From the NCBI GenBank assembly GCA_039024435.1, contig JBCCQH010000037.1, positions 1 to 58,140 of the forward strand: DNA of 58,140 bases, written 5' to 3'. The notes below the pieces were generated by a model. The model saw only the letters and a program-made list of their open reading frames with translations. It ran no database searches and was not told where the DNA came from. The DNA is from JBCCQH01 sp039024435 (GTDB lineage: Bacteria; Bacteroidota; Bacteroidia; J057; JADKCL01). A program made the translations under genes and the position numbers. This document shows positions 27,625 through 35,308 of the stretch, piece by piece (the stretch's first letter is position 1; each line of letters begins with the position of its first letter).

Positions 27625-27641
27625 TTTAGAATGATTCTAAA
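27625..27641 (-). promoter_or_regulatory. Fur-like operator palindrome upstream of the PepSY operon
   Basis: TTTAGAATGATTCTAAA is a perfect 8-1-8 inverted repeat. The 7-1-7 geometry and the AAT-n-ATT core resemble Fur boxes, and the position 16 nt before the first start codon suits repression. Assignment to Fur rather than a DtxR-type metal regulator is inference. Confidence 0.55.
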
Positions 27642-27765
27642 CCTTCTACAATAATACTCAATGTATGGGGACCGGCAAATACCCCATTTTAGGTAGGTTG
27701 TTGTGCATGTCGTGCTCGGACGCGAAACGACGTCCCAAACGCATCCACCTACCGGCGATCTCCCA

Positions 27766-30318
27766 TCACACCAATTCCCGCTGGCCCATTGCCCGGACGA
27801 CGATCTCGCGCCAGAGGTCCATGGTGAAGTCCTTGATCGGAATCTTCGCCAGGGCGTCGGCGGACAGTCCCATGGCGTGGAGGTAGGTGTCAAACCGGAG
27901 CATCGCCGACTCGCTGTTGTTGGGATTGGCGATGATCGTGCGCATCAGATCGGTCATGTCATTGGCGATGGCCCGGTAACGGGCTTTTTTCACCGTGGTG
28001 GACTTGGTGATGTCGAAGTCGGTATAGTCGAGCTTGCCTTTGGCGTGCTTGCGGGCTGCCCGGTCCCGAAATTCGGTGGTGATACCGGTGTTCAGTTGGC
28101 GGGCGCCTTTCATCGCCGCGCTGCCGGCATTCAGTCCGGCTCCGACGGCAGTTGCGGCCCCGGTCAGGACCAGGAGCGAGCCACTGATGCTGACGATTTC
28201 TTCCAGGGCAACGGCAAGGTTGCGCCGGATGCGCTTCTCGTTGATGTAGATCAGCTCGTTCTCGGCGGCGATTTCGCGCATGTCTTCGTAATCAAGCGGC
28301 TCATCATTGGATTGCCGTTCCAGATTGGCCACGTCTTTTTCCAATTGCCGGGAGGTCTCATCGATCCGAATGAGGTACTTGCCTTTCTTCTTCTTTTTGT
28401 CGTACGACACGATATCCTGATTGATCAGTTTCCGCCGCAGGGCGATGTCACTGGAATCGACGCGGTAGCGGTAGGCTTGGTCATCCACCATCATCTTAAA
28501 CAGAGGTTGGGGGATGTACTTGTTGAAATTGGTGCGGCGTTCTTCCATCTGGGCCTGCTGAAACTTGCGCATGGTATGCAAGCGTTCGTAGGTCTGGGCC
28601 ATGTAGACGATCCGCATGATCAGATTCATCCCGGCAAAGGCGATGTCCAAGCCGGGGATGGCTTTGAAGAGGGCAGTGGGCACCCCTTTTTGGGTCATGA
28701 CCCACACCTGAGAGATCCCCGAGATTGTACCTTTAGAGCCGGAGAGGACCGCATTGATGCTGGCAATCACCGTCGCGAATTTCGAATTCTCGGAGTAGTC
28801 CTTTTCCTCGATGTTCACGTCCTTGGTGCCGATCTTCAATGCCGTGATGATGTTTTTGATCGCGAGGATGAATCCCTTGGCGCCCCCGAATCCCGCGGCA
28901 AACTGAGCTTCGAGAACGCCTTGGGAGATTTCTTTGTTTCCGGTGACGTTGTTCCGCTTGGATTGATAATTGCTAAAATAGGCGAGGCGGCTGGCATCTT
29001 CCGCGATTCCGGCAACGTCGGCTGCGCCACCGGTAACCACCTCGGCCAGTTCGAGGTTGGTGTATTGGCCGTAATTCATCAACTTTCCGAAGTGGTTGAC
29101 CAGGCTCAGGACATTGGCGGCTCCACCGACACTGGAGGAAACTGCCGTCACTTCGGTCGGGGTCTGGGTGATGTAGTTGCTATCGGTGATGTAGGCGCGC
29201 CGGGTGTCCCCGCCGCTGAGGGCAGTCGAAAAGTTGTCGAGCCCATCATCGCCCAGGGTGGTGTCGGCGCTTCCACCGGCTTGGTTGGCCCCGGAACTCG
29301 CCCCCAGGGCAAACTTCATCCCGCCGCCGATTCTCCGCTTGCGATTGCGGTTGGTGTAGTCGGACTCATCGATGAATGCGGCGGGCCGGCGCGGGTAAAT
29401 TTCCATGGTAGTAAGGCCGTTCGGATTACTTTCCCGAACGCGATCCACTATATTGCGCAAGGACACGCCAACCATGCTTTTGTTCTGCGCCCCGCGGCGG
29501 ACATTTTTCACCGCTTTGATCTCTTCTATGGTATCAATGATCAAATATTTCAAATAGGGCCGTTCGGGCTCCTTCTCTTTGGCCATTTTCCGGATCTTTC
29601 GGAGGTGGACCAAAAGGGTATCGCAGGCCTGGACGCCCCGGTCTCCGGCGGCGGTGGCCCCAGAGCTGGAAAACAGGGTCAGCTTGTGCTGGTAGCGCCC
29701 GATTTCACTCAGAATCGTTTCGTAGCGCCCCTTACCGATGATTTTGCCCGTGCCGAAGAGGCCCTTGCTGGGAGGATCCAGTTGTTCGAGATCATGGCGC
29801 ATGATGAGCCGCTGGACCGGAGATTGGGCGGGCAGATGGACCTTTTTGAGTGATTTTGGCGCGCTCACTTGACTGTCATCACTTTGGAGAGCCTTGTCCC
29901 CCATGGTGTCGGCTTCCCGTTCCAGCGCCGGGCTGTCGTTGATGCCTACCGCGCCATCCATCGATTTCTTCAGGATGGTCGGCTCCACCCGGCCCTGCAT
30001 CTGCTGTACCACGTGCCAGGCTTCGTGGGGGAGGTGACGTTCCTGGCCCGGACCCAGGTGGATATCGGGTCCCTGCGCGTACGCCCAGGCGTTGAGACCT
30101 TCCGGACGGGAGGAATTGTAGTGGACGCGTACATCGCCGAGGTCATAGCCGGATAAGCTTTCCAAGCCGGATTGCAGCCCCGACGGAAGACTCTGACCGC
30201 CCGCCGATATCTGCTGGCTGGTCATAGCCGACTCGTGCGAACTCGGTTCTGCGGATTGGATTTGGGTGGAAGTGTGGGGAGTAGTATCGGAGTTTTGGAC
30301 CGATTTATTTGCGTGCAT
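27766..30318 (-). CDS. eCIS cargo-type protein with N-terminal DUF4157 domain (850 aa)
   Basis: After a Ser/Thr/Gln-rich N-terminus, residues ~50-140 form a DUF4157 domain: LESLSGYDLGDVRVHYNS, then HLPHEAWHVVQQMQGR with the HExxH zinc motif at 98-102, then PALEREADTMG with a likely third ligand Glu. DUF4157 is strongly associated with extracellular contractile injection systems and is thought to mark or process their cargo. The remaining ~700 residues are unfamiliar: alternating charged helices, an Ala/Gly hydrophobic stretch (LLVLTGAATAVGAGLNAG) and a helical C-terminus. No signal peptide, as expected for a protein loaded in the cytoplasm. It is divergent from the LytTR regulator that precedes the eCIS operon. 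Confidence 0.85.
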   Translation of the reverse strand: MHANKSVQNSDTTPHTSTQIQSAEPSSHESAMTSQQISAGGQSLPSGLQSGLESLSGYDLGDVRVHYNSSRPEGLNAWAYAQGPDIHLGPGQERHLPHEAWHVVQQMQGRVEPTILKKSMDGAVGINDSPALEREADTMGDKALQSDDSQVSAPKSLKKVHLPAQSPVQRLIMRHDLEQLDPPSKGLFGTGKIIGKGRYETILSEIGRYQHKLTLFSSSGATAAGDRGVQACDTLLVHLRKIRKMAKEKEPERPYLKYLIIDTIEEIKAVKNVRRGAQNKSMVGVSLRNIVDRVRESNPNGLTTMEIYPRRPAAFIDESDYTNRNRKRRIGGGMKFALGASSGANQAGGSADTTLGDDGLDNFSTALSGGDTRRAYITDSNYITQTPTEVTAVSSSVGGAANVLSLVNHFGKLMNYGQYTNLELAEVVTGGAADVAGIAEDASRLAYFSNYQSKRNNVTGNKEISQGVLEAQFAAGFGGAKGFILAIKNIITALKIGTKDVNIEEKDYSENSKFATVIASINAVLSGSKGTISGISQVWVMTQKGVPTALFKAIPGLDIAFAGMNLIMRIVYMAQTYERLHTMRKFQQAQMEERRTNFNKYIPQPLFKMMVDDQAYRYRVDSSDIALRRKLINQDIVSYDKKKKKGKYLIRIDETSRQLEKDVANLERQSNDEPLDYEDMREIAAENELIYINEKRIRRNLAVALEEIVSISGSLLVLTGAATAVGAGLNAGSAAMKGARQLNTGITTEFRDRAARKHAKGKLDYTDFDITKSTTVKKARYRAIANDMTDLMRTIIANPNNSESAMLRFDTYLHAMGLSADALAKIPIKDFTMDLWREIVVRAMGQRELV

Positions 30319-30718
30319 AATGCGCTCACTTTGGATCTTAACAAGTGAGGCGTTCTTTCTGTACGGGACGAATGTACGAAAATTTCTAGGAAATGGTTAA
30401 GCGGGTATTTTCCGGGTTTTCCACAAATGGTGTTTCGCGACACTGCCGGTAAAATTTCCGATCTCGCAAAAAACCGATCCTTCCTCATAATCAAGTCCTT
30501 TGCGATCTGTTAAGTTTTTGTAAGTGGAGAACTTAACGCGTAATTTGGGTATAAATCATTGATTATCAATTGCTTGAAAAATGCCACTAAAAATGATCAA
30601 TTTGAAATAGCCAGCCCGTTTCCCTAAGTTCGAATTGCTTCCTAATTCATTTTACCTGCCTTTATAATCAACTTTGGGCCGGCTGTAGGTGCCGATCCCA
30701 ACCGACTATTTAGTATAG
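30319..30718. promoter_or_regulatory. 400-bp regulatory region between the DUF4157 cargo gene and the LytTR gene
   Basis: No gene. AT-rich with several operator-like symmetries. There is an inverted repeat GTTAAGTT/AACTTAAC at 30509-30537 and a perfect ATTGAT-T-ATCAAT palindrome at 30558-30570. A minus-strand ACATTCGTC (30367-30375) sits about 50 nt upstream of the cargo start. I could not identify a full TTTG/TAnnTTTG promoter for either gene. Confidence 0.5.
30509..30537. promoter_or_regulatory. Inverted repeat GTTAAGTT-N13-AACTTAAC, possible LytTR operator
   Basis: Two perfect 8-bp arms are 21 bp apart centre to centre, i.e. two helical turns. The GTTAAG core occurs in the known AgrA (LytTR) site ACAGTTAAG. 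The arms are inverted here whereas classical LytTR sites are direct repeats, so identity of the binding protein is open. Confidence 0.4.
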
Positions 30719-31459
30719 ATGGCTCAACGACCATTGCTTTACCTTTACGATTCGGATCTGAAGGAAATGGCGCTCAATACTTGGCGGCAAATTCCCCATT
30801 CCAATCCGATTTTGGTCGATCCCTCCGACCCCAACCCTGACGCCTGGACCACCCACGGCGCTGACCTCGCCCTGCTTGAACTCAGCGCCGCAACCGAGTC
30901 CCACTATTTCCGCATTGCCCGTGCCTTGCGCACCCACACAAATATCCCCCTGCTGACCCTGCTGGACATCCGGCAGACCGATCTGCCCTTGCTTGCGCTC
31001 GGGGCCGGGACCTCCGGCATCCTGGACCGCAGTCCCGCCACCCTGCAGCCCCAGTTGTCGGCCTTGCTCCATTTGGGCAAGTCCCACCACCATCCCCCGG
31101 AACTCGCCGTCGAGGAAGTACCCCAGAAATTCCAGGTCAAGATCCTCAAGCAAGGACTGTTTGTCCGCAAGCAAAACAGCCTGGTCAAGGTCCGCTTCGA
31201 AGATCTCCACTGGATCAAAGGCATGGGCAACTACGCCACCCTCTACACCGCTAAGGAGAAGTTGGTGGTGACCTATACCCTCAAGAACCTATTGGAATTG
31301 CTGCCCAAGCCCACCTTTGCCCGGGTCCACCGCTCTTACATCGTAAACCTGGATCAAATCGATTCGATCAATAGCGAAGGCATCTTCATCGGGGACCAGG
31401 CGATTCCGGTCTCCAAGGGCTACCGCAAATTTCTCCTCGACACCATTTACGTGGTCTGA
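30719..31459 (+). CDS. LytTR-family transcriptional regulator with divergent receiver-like N-terminus
   Basis: 246 aa. Residues ~140-246 are a LytTR DNA-binding domain: a beta strand around KVRFEDLHWIKGMGNYATLY, then FARVHRSYIVNLDQIDSI and IPVSKGYRKFLLDTI, all canonical. Residues 1-120 have the length and pattern of a receiver domain (LLYLYDSD, DLALLELSAATE, NIPLLTLLD, GAGTSGILDRSP). The phospho-acceptor Asp is replaced by Glu54, and the conserved Thr and Lys are also changed. It may act without phosphorylation. Placed between the cargo gene and the eCIS operon, it is the obvious candidate regulator of both. A hairpin lies 6 nt after its stop. Confidence 0.88.
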   Translation: MAQRPLLYLYDSDLKEMALNTWRQIPHSNPILVDPSDPNPDAWTTHGADLALLELSAATESHYFRIARALRTHTNIPLLTLLDIRQTDLPLLALGAGTSGILDRSPATLQPQLSALLHLGKSHHHPPELAVEEVPQKFQVKILKQGLFVRKQNSLVKVRFEDLHWIKGMGNYATLYTAKEKLVVTYTLKNLLELLPKPTFARVHRSYIVNLDQIDSINSEGIFIGDQAIPVSKGYRKFLLDTIYVV

Positions 31460-31465
31460 GTCAAC

Positions 31466-31483
31466 CCCGGACCTTCGTCCGGG
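31466..31483 (+). terminator. Perfect 7-bp hairpin just after the LytTR stop codon
   Basis: CCCGGAC, loop CTTC, GTCCGGG. The position and tetraloop fit a terminator or partial attenuator between the regulator gene and the eCIS operon, but there is no T-run. The same bases also form the first element of a direct-repeat array (31471-31543), so it may serve as an operator instead. Confidence 0.45.
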
Positions 31484-31543
31484 AATTCCGACCATTCGTC
31501 CTTGCTTCAGCAAGCCTTCGTTAAGTAGCGGCGCATCTTCGTC
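31471..31543 (+). promoter_or_regulatory. Four direct repeats with 21-22 bp period, candidate LytTR/AlgR-type operator of the eCIS operon
   Basis: TTCGT occurs at 31474, 31495, 31517 and 31538, spacings 21, 22 and 21 bp. The contexts are ACCTTCGTC, ACCATTCGTC, GCCTTCGTT and ATCTTCGTC. The second differs from the published AlgR core ACCGTTCGTC at one base. Direct repeats on one helical face at two-turn spacing are how LytTR proteins usually bind. The array ends 32 nt before a TAACTTTG box, a position suitable for activation. Confidence 0.55.
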
Positions 31544-31574
31544 ATTCTCGCCGAAAACTCGTGGATTCGCACAA

Positions 31575-31582
31575 TAACTTTG
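31575..31582 (+). promoter_or_regulatory. Candidate -7 element (TAACTTTG) of the eCIS operon
   Basis: A perfect TAnnTTTG match 5 nt before the ATG at 31588 and no TTTG at -33, as expected of an activator-dependent promoter. If used, the transcript would be leaderless or nearly so. Chance occurrence is possible. Confidence 0.4.
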
Positions 31583-31587
31583 AACCA

Positions 31588-32160
31588 ATGATCTACTACG
31601 CTGTCAAATACATCGCCGAAGATCTCAACACCTACGTGGTGAACCAAGGACTGGACGATGACCCGATCAAGGTCAAGATCAGTTACCTGATGAATCCCGA
31701 CGGGACCAATGTCGATGTCTCCGACCAAGTACTCGTCTCCCTCTTCAATATCGAGGAAGAGAAAAATCATCCGGCACACCAAGCGTACCGGGCGGACAGT
31801 GATGGCGGGTACAGCTACCAGCACCAACCGGTAAATCTGAACTTCTATCTCCTCTTCGCGGCCATGTTTGCCGAGCATTCAGAGGCCCTCAAATACCTCT
31901 CCCTGGTCATTGCTTATTTCCAGCAGAAGCCTTACTTCGATTCCCGCAACTCGCCGGGACTTGATTCAGGAATCGAGCAAATGACCTGCAAAATCAAGAA
32001 TACCAGCATCCACGACTACAGCAACGTCTGGAGTTCGGTGGGGACAAAAGCGATTCCCTCCGTGCTGTACAAGGTCTCTATGCTCAGCATCTTCACCGAT
32101 GCCACTGCGCGCAAAGTGGCCGCCACGACCGAAACCGATATCCGCACCCAGACCCTCTGA
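31588..32160 (+). CDS. DUF4255 (Pvc16 N-terminal-like) eCIS cap/terminator protein
   Basis: The ATG at 31588 gives 190 aa starting MIYYAVKYIAEDLNTYVVN, the normal beginning of DUF4255 proteins; a GTG nine codons upstream is also in frame. The family pattern (N-terminal helix, VSLFNIEEEKNHP, then NLNFYLLFAAMFAEHSEALK) is clear. In characterised particles the Pvc16-type protein caps the distal end of the tube and sheath and sets the end of assembly. Here it is the first gene of the operon, directly after the putative operator array. Confidence 0.88.
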   Translation: MIYYAVKYIAEDLNTYVVNQGLDDDPIKVKISYLMNPDGTNVDVSDQVLVSLFNIEEEKNHPAHQAYRADSDGGYSYQHQPVNLNFYLLFAAMFAEHSEALKYLSLVIAYFQQKPYFDSRNSPGLDSGIEQMTCKIKNTSIHDYSNVWSSVGTKAIPSVLYKVSMLSIFTDATARKVAATTETDIRTQTL

Positions 32161-32164
32161 ATTC

Positions 32165-33160
32165 ATGCCCTACGCCGATTTCATCTCCCTGGAACTGCAG
32201 CACAGCTATTACTCCGATGGCCTGTGCCAGGGGCTGACGGTAGTGCCGTCGGCGGAGACACAAACGCTGCTTCGCAAGCGCGGCATGATGTTCACTTCCG
32301 GCGACCACGGTTGCCAGATCCTTGGGACGCAGGACGCTGACGGAAACTGGAAGCGGATGGGCAGCGACTTTGTGCTCACGCTTTACCTGCAAATGGAAGA
32401 CCGGCAGTTTCGCGGAATTACCGAATTGGGCTACGATTGGGACCAGGACGAAGCGATTTTCCTGGACAATGTATCTCACCTCGTCGCGGGAACGCCTTAC
32501 ACCTATTTGGATGACGGAGCGCAACGGGTCTACCTGAGTGGCACTTCCTTCGAAATCGATTTGGGGCAACCGCTTTCCCAGACGGCGACCGTCTCCCTCA
32601 AGGACGCCGACGACAATGCCTGCGAAGTTACTGACCGCCTGGGAGTGGGGTTTTCGAACAATGAACTCCCCGTCGGCACCCAGTATTTTCGGGCCGACCT
32701 CTCGGACCGCACCCTCGGCCGTTTTTCCCTCGCGGTCAGCGGTGGGGCCACCTTACAGCAGGAATTGGTCACCCAAGACCTCGGCGCTGGAGCCAAGGCC
32801 CTGGCCGTCGTTCAGTTTTTTGTGACCGCCGACATGACTGGATCCAGTTCGGCCGCACCCTACGAGTACGAATTGGGCTTTTCCAGCCGGACCACTACTT
32901 GGCGCTACATCATGTCGGAAGATCCGGGGACCGAAATCGTACCCGAAGTCAATGCGACCACTGTATTTAGCAAAGTTGACGTGGACGGTCAGACCGCCTA
33001 CGCGGCGGATACCCAGCTCACGCTGGCCGAAGCCTACAGCTATACCTTCACGCTCCTGAAATCGGGAGAGTTCTACCAATACCTGCCGTATCCCGTACCC
33101 TCCGGGCTTGTGCCCGCAGACGGTGGGATCGTTTACGCCGATATGTATGTCCAACTCTAA
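32165..33160 (+). CDS. Hypothetical eCIS-associated protein (331 aa)
   Basis: The ATG at 32165, 4 nt after the preceding stop, gives MPYADFISLELQHSYYSDGL. The body is beta-rich with repeated FxVxxAGA-like strands (VTRDLG-type patterns, RFSLAVSGGATLQQ) and no signal peptide. It sits between the DUF4255 cap gene and the first sheath gene, a position usually filled by lineage-specific structural proteins. I do not recognise its family. A role in cap, sheath assembly or particle surface is inferred from position only. Confidence 0.7.
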   Translation: MPYADFISLELQHSYYSDGLCQGLTVVPSAETQTLLRKRGMMFTSGDHGCQILGTQDADGNWKRMGSDFVLTLYLQMEDRQFRGITELGYDWDQDEAIFLDNVSHLVAGTPYTYLDDGAQRVYLSGTSFEIDLGQPLSQTATVSLKDADDNACEVTDRLGVGFSNNELPVGTQYFRADLSDRTLGRFSLAVSGGATLQQELVTQDLGAGAKALAVVQFFVTADMTGSSSAAPYEYELGFSSRTTTWRYIMSEDPGTEIVPEVNATTVFSKVDVDGQTAYAADTQLTLAEAYSYTFTLLKSGEFYQYLPYPVPSGLVPADGGIVYADMYVQL

Positions 33161-33177
33161 GCGACAATTCCTCGCCC

Positions 33178-35280
33178 ATGGCTGATTACAAAACTCCCGG
33201 CCTCTACATCGAAGAGGTCCGCTCCGCCACCAGTTCCACGACTTCCGTGGCCACCGCGATTCCTGCTTTCATCGGCTATACCGAAATGGCGGGCAGTGGG
33301 GCTACCGACCTCACGAATGTACCCACGGCGATTTCTTCGTTGTTGGAATTTGAAGCGGAATTTGGCGGGGCTCCGGCCTTTTCCCAGATCCAGGTCGACC
33401 TCGATGCCGATCTGGAGCCGGTTTCGGCCGAGCTGACCATCAATCACTACCTCTACCGCAGTTTGCAGTTGTTCTTCGAAAATGGGGGCGGCGAATGCTA
33501 CATCGTGAGCGTGGGCGGCTACTCGGACGCGGTGCAACTGGGCGATACTTCTGATCCGGACAATTCGCCCGGATTGTTGGTGGGGCTGTCCGCCCTGGAG
33601 CGGCAACCGGAGCCGACCTTGCTGGTCTGTCCGGACGCTTGCCTACTGAGCGACGCGACCGAACTGGGAAGCCTGCACCAAGCCATGCTGGCGCAATGCG
33701 GGGAATTGGGGGATCGGTTTGCCATCCTTGATCTCTTTACCGGAGACGAGGGCGCGGAGAGTGATTTTCGGGACCAGGTGGGTACCGAGAACCTGAATTA
33801 CGGAGCCGCCTACCATCCTTGGCTGGCCGGCAGCTTGTCCTTCGATGTGAATTACGATCGCGATATCTTTCAGATCGACGATGGGGACAACACTTATGCG
33901 TTTTATTTCACTGATTCCAATGGAGTCATCAGCGCCGAACTCAAACACAGCGGTTCCCTCACGGGCAGCAGCACGGCCGAAGCCGACTTGACCACCCTCG
34001 AAGCGGCATCGTACACGGGCGCCGCCGAGCCCCTGGTTTACGATCCGGTTCCGGCCGCCTACGATCCCATCGCTTACACGACGCTGCAAAGCGCAGGCGA
34101 GACGATCAAGGGCCTGTTTGATCAGGTGAAGGACCTCTACGGTTCCCTCACCCACGAGCACACCCAGGATACCTTTACCGATCTCCTCGCCGATTATACC
34201 AGCGAAAATGGCGACCAGACCCTCGCCGAACTTCTCGAGGATCTGTTCGTGCTCGACAAAAGCTACAAGTCCGTGTTTGGGAACACCAGTACAGCGGCCC
34301 TGGAGGTTTTGGTCGGCCCCTCTTCGGATACGGTCACCGTCTCAAATGTCACCGCCACAGAGGAGTACGACAGTTTGATCCCCGCTTCCGGAAGCACCAA
34401 CAACGAGGTCTTCCACACCTACCTGGAGGGTAGGAGTTCCAACAAAAGCCTCTACCGCGACGAGGACGAAAACTACACCGAAGAAGCGGCCTGGGACGAA
34501 TTTTGCACCCTCTACGATGCCACTGCCGAACTGGTAGCCGAGCTCCTGGATTCGGAAAATGAGTCCTTCCTGGGTCAAATGATCGATGATCTGGAGGAAG
34601 AAACCGGGGTCACTCCCGAGGAAGAGATCACTGAAGATGAGTTGCAAGCTTTGGAAGGCAATAGCTCCTGGAGCGCGATCCGGAAACTGGTGTTGCGCAC
34701 CGCTTTCCTGCTGCCACCTTCGGCCACGCTGGCCGGAGTGTACACCCAAGTCGATGCGGACCGGGGCGTCTGGAAAGCGCCCGCGAACATAAGCCTCAAC
34801 AGTGTCAACGGCACCAGCCTCAAGATCAATGACCGCATGCAGGGTCCGCTCAACGTGGACAGCACCGGCAAATCGATTAACGTGGTCCGCGCATTTACCG
34901 GACAGGGCATCCTCGTTTGGGGGGCCCGCACCCTGATGGGCAACGACTCTGAGTGGCGCTACGTCCCAACCCGCCGCCTCTTCAACTACGTGGAAGAATC
35001 TCTGGTCAGTGCCACCCGCTGGGCCGTATTCGAACCCAACGACGCGAAGACTTGGGTCCGCATCCGCGGCCTGATCGACAATTTCCTCAATGGACTTTGG
35101 CGCCAGGGCGCTCTGACCGGCGCCAAACGCTCCGAAGCCTACTTCGTTCGGGTGGGCAAAGGCAGTACGATGACCGAGCAGGACATCCTCGACGGAAAAC
35201 TGATCGTGGAAGTGGGCCTGGCGGCAGTACGCCCGGCGGAGTTCATCATCCTGAAATTTCAGCATTTAACCTCAGAATAA
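33178..35280 (+). CDS. Contractile tail sheath protein, long form with large insertion (700 aa)
   Basis: The N-terminus MADYKTPGLYIEEVRSATSS and the C-terminal half (TQVDADRGVWKAPANISLNS, WGARTL, VFEPNDAKTWVRIRGLI, GKLIVEVGLAAVRPAEFIIL) are canonical for eCIS/phage sheath proteins. The C-terminal domain forms the interlocked mesh that contracts around the tube. Between residues ~207 and ~512 it carries about 235 residues more than the neighbouring sheath, rich in Asp, Glu, Ser and Thr (EETGVTPEEEITEDELQALE), with a predicted helical part. The insertion maps where sheath outer domains usually vary, so it is probably displayed on the particle exterior. Confidence 0.93.
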   Translation: MADYKTPGLYIEEVRSATSSTTSVATAIPAFIGYTEMAGSGATDLTNVPTAISSLLEFEAEFGGAPAFSQIQVDLDADLEPVSAELTINHYLYRSLQLFFENGGGECYIVSVGGYSDAVQLGDTSDPDNSPGLLVGLSALERQPEPTLLVCPDACLLSDATELGSLHQAMLAQCGELGDRFAILDLFTGDEGAESDFRDQVGTENLNYGAAYHPWLAGSLSFDVNYDRDIFQIDDGDNTYAFYFTDSNGVISAELKHSGSLTGSSTAEADLTTLEAASYTGAAEPLVYDPVPAAYDPIAYTTLQSAGETIKGLFDQVKDLYGSLTHEHTQDTFTDLLADYTSENGDQTLAELLEDLFVLDKSYKSVFGNTSTAALEVLVGPSSDTVTVSNVTATEEYDSLIPASGSTNNEVFHTYLEGRSSNKSLYRDEDENYTEEAAWDEFCTLYDATAELVAELLDSENESFLGQMIDDLEEETGVTPEEEITEDELQALEGNSSWSAIRKLVLRTAFLLPPSATLAGVYTQVDADRGVWKAPANISLNSVNGTSLKINDRMQGPLNVDSTGKSINVVRAFTGQGILVWGARTLMGNDSEWRYVPTRRLFNYVEESLVSATRWAVFEPNDAKTWVRIRGLIDNFLNGLWRQGALTGAKRSEAYFVRVGKGSTMTEQDILDGKLIVEVGLAAVRPAEFIILKFQHLTSE

Positions 35281-35308
35281 GCATTCAATACACCAAATCT
35301 TTTGTCCT

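Noticed and set aside
27703..29853. 716-aa open frame on the plus strand
   Set aside because: It is antisense to the DUF4157 cargo gene, rich in His/Gly/Asp as expected of a complementary frame in GC-rich DNA, and has no recognisable domain.
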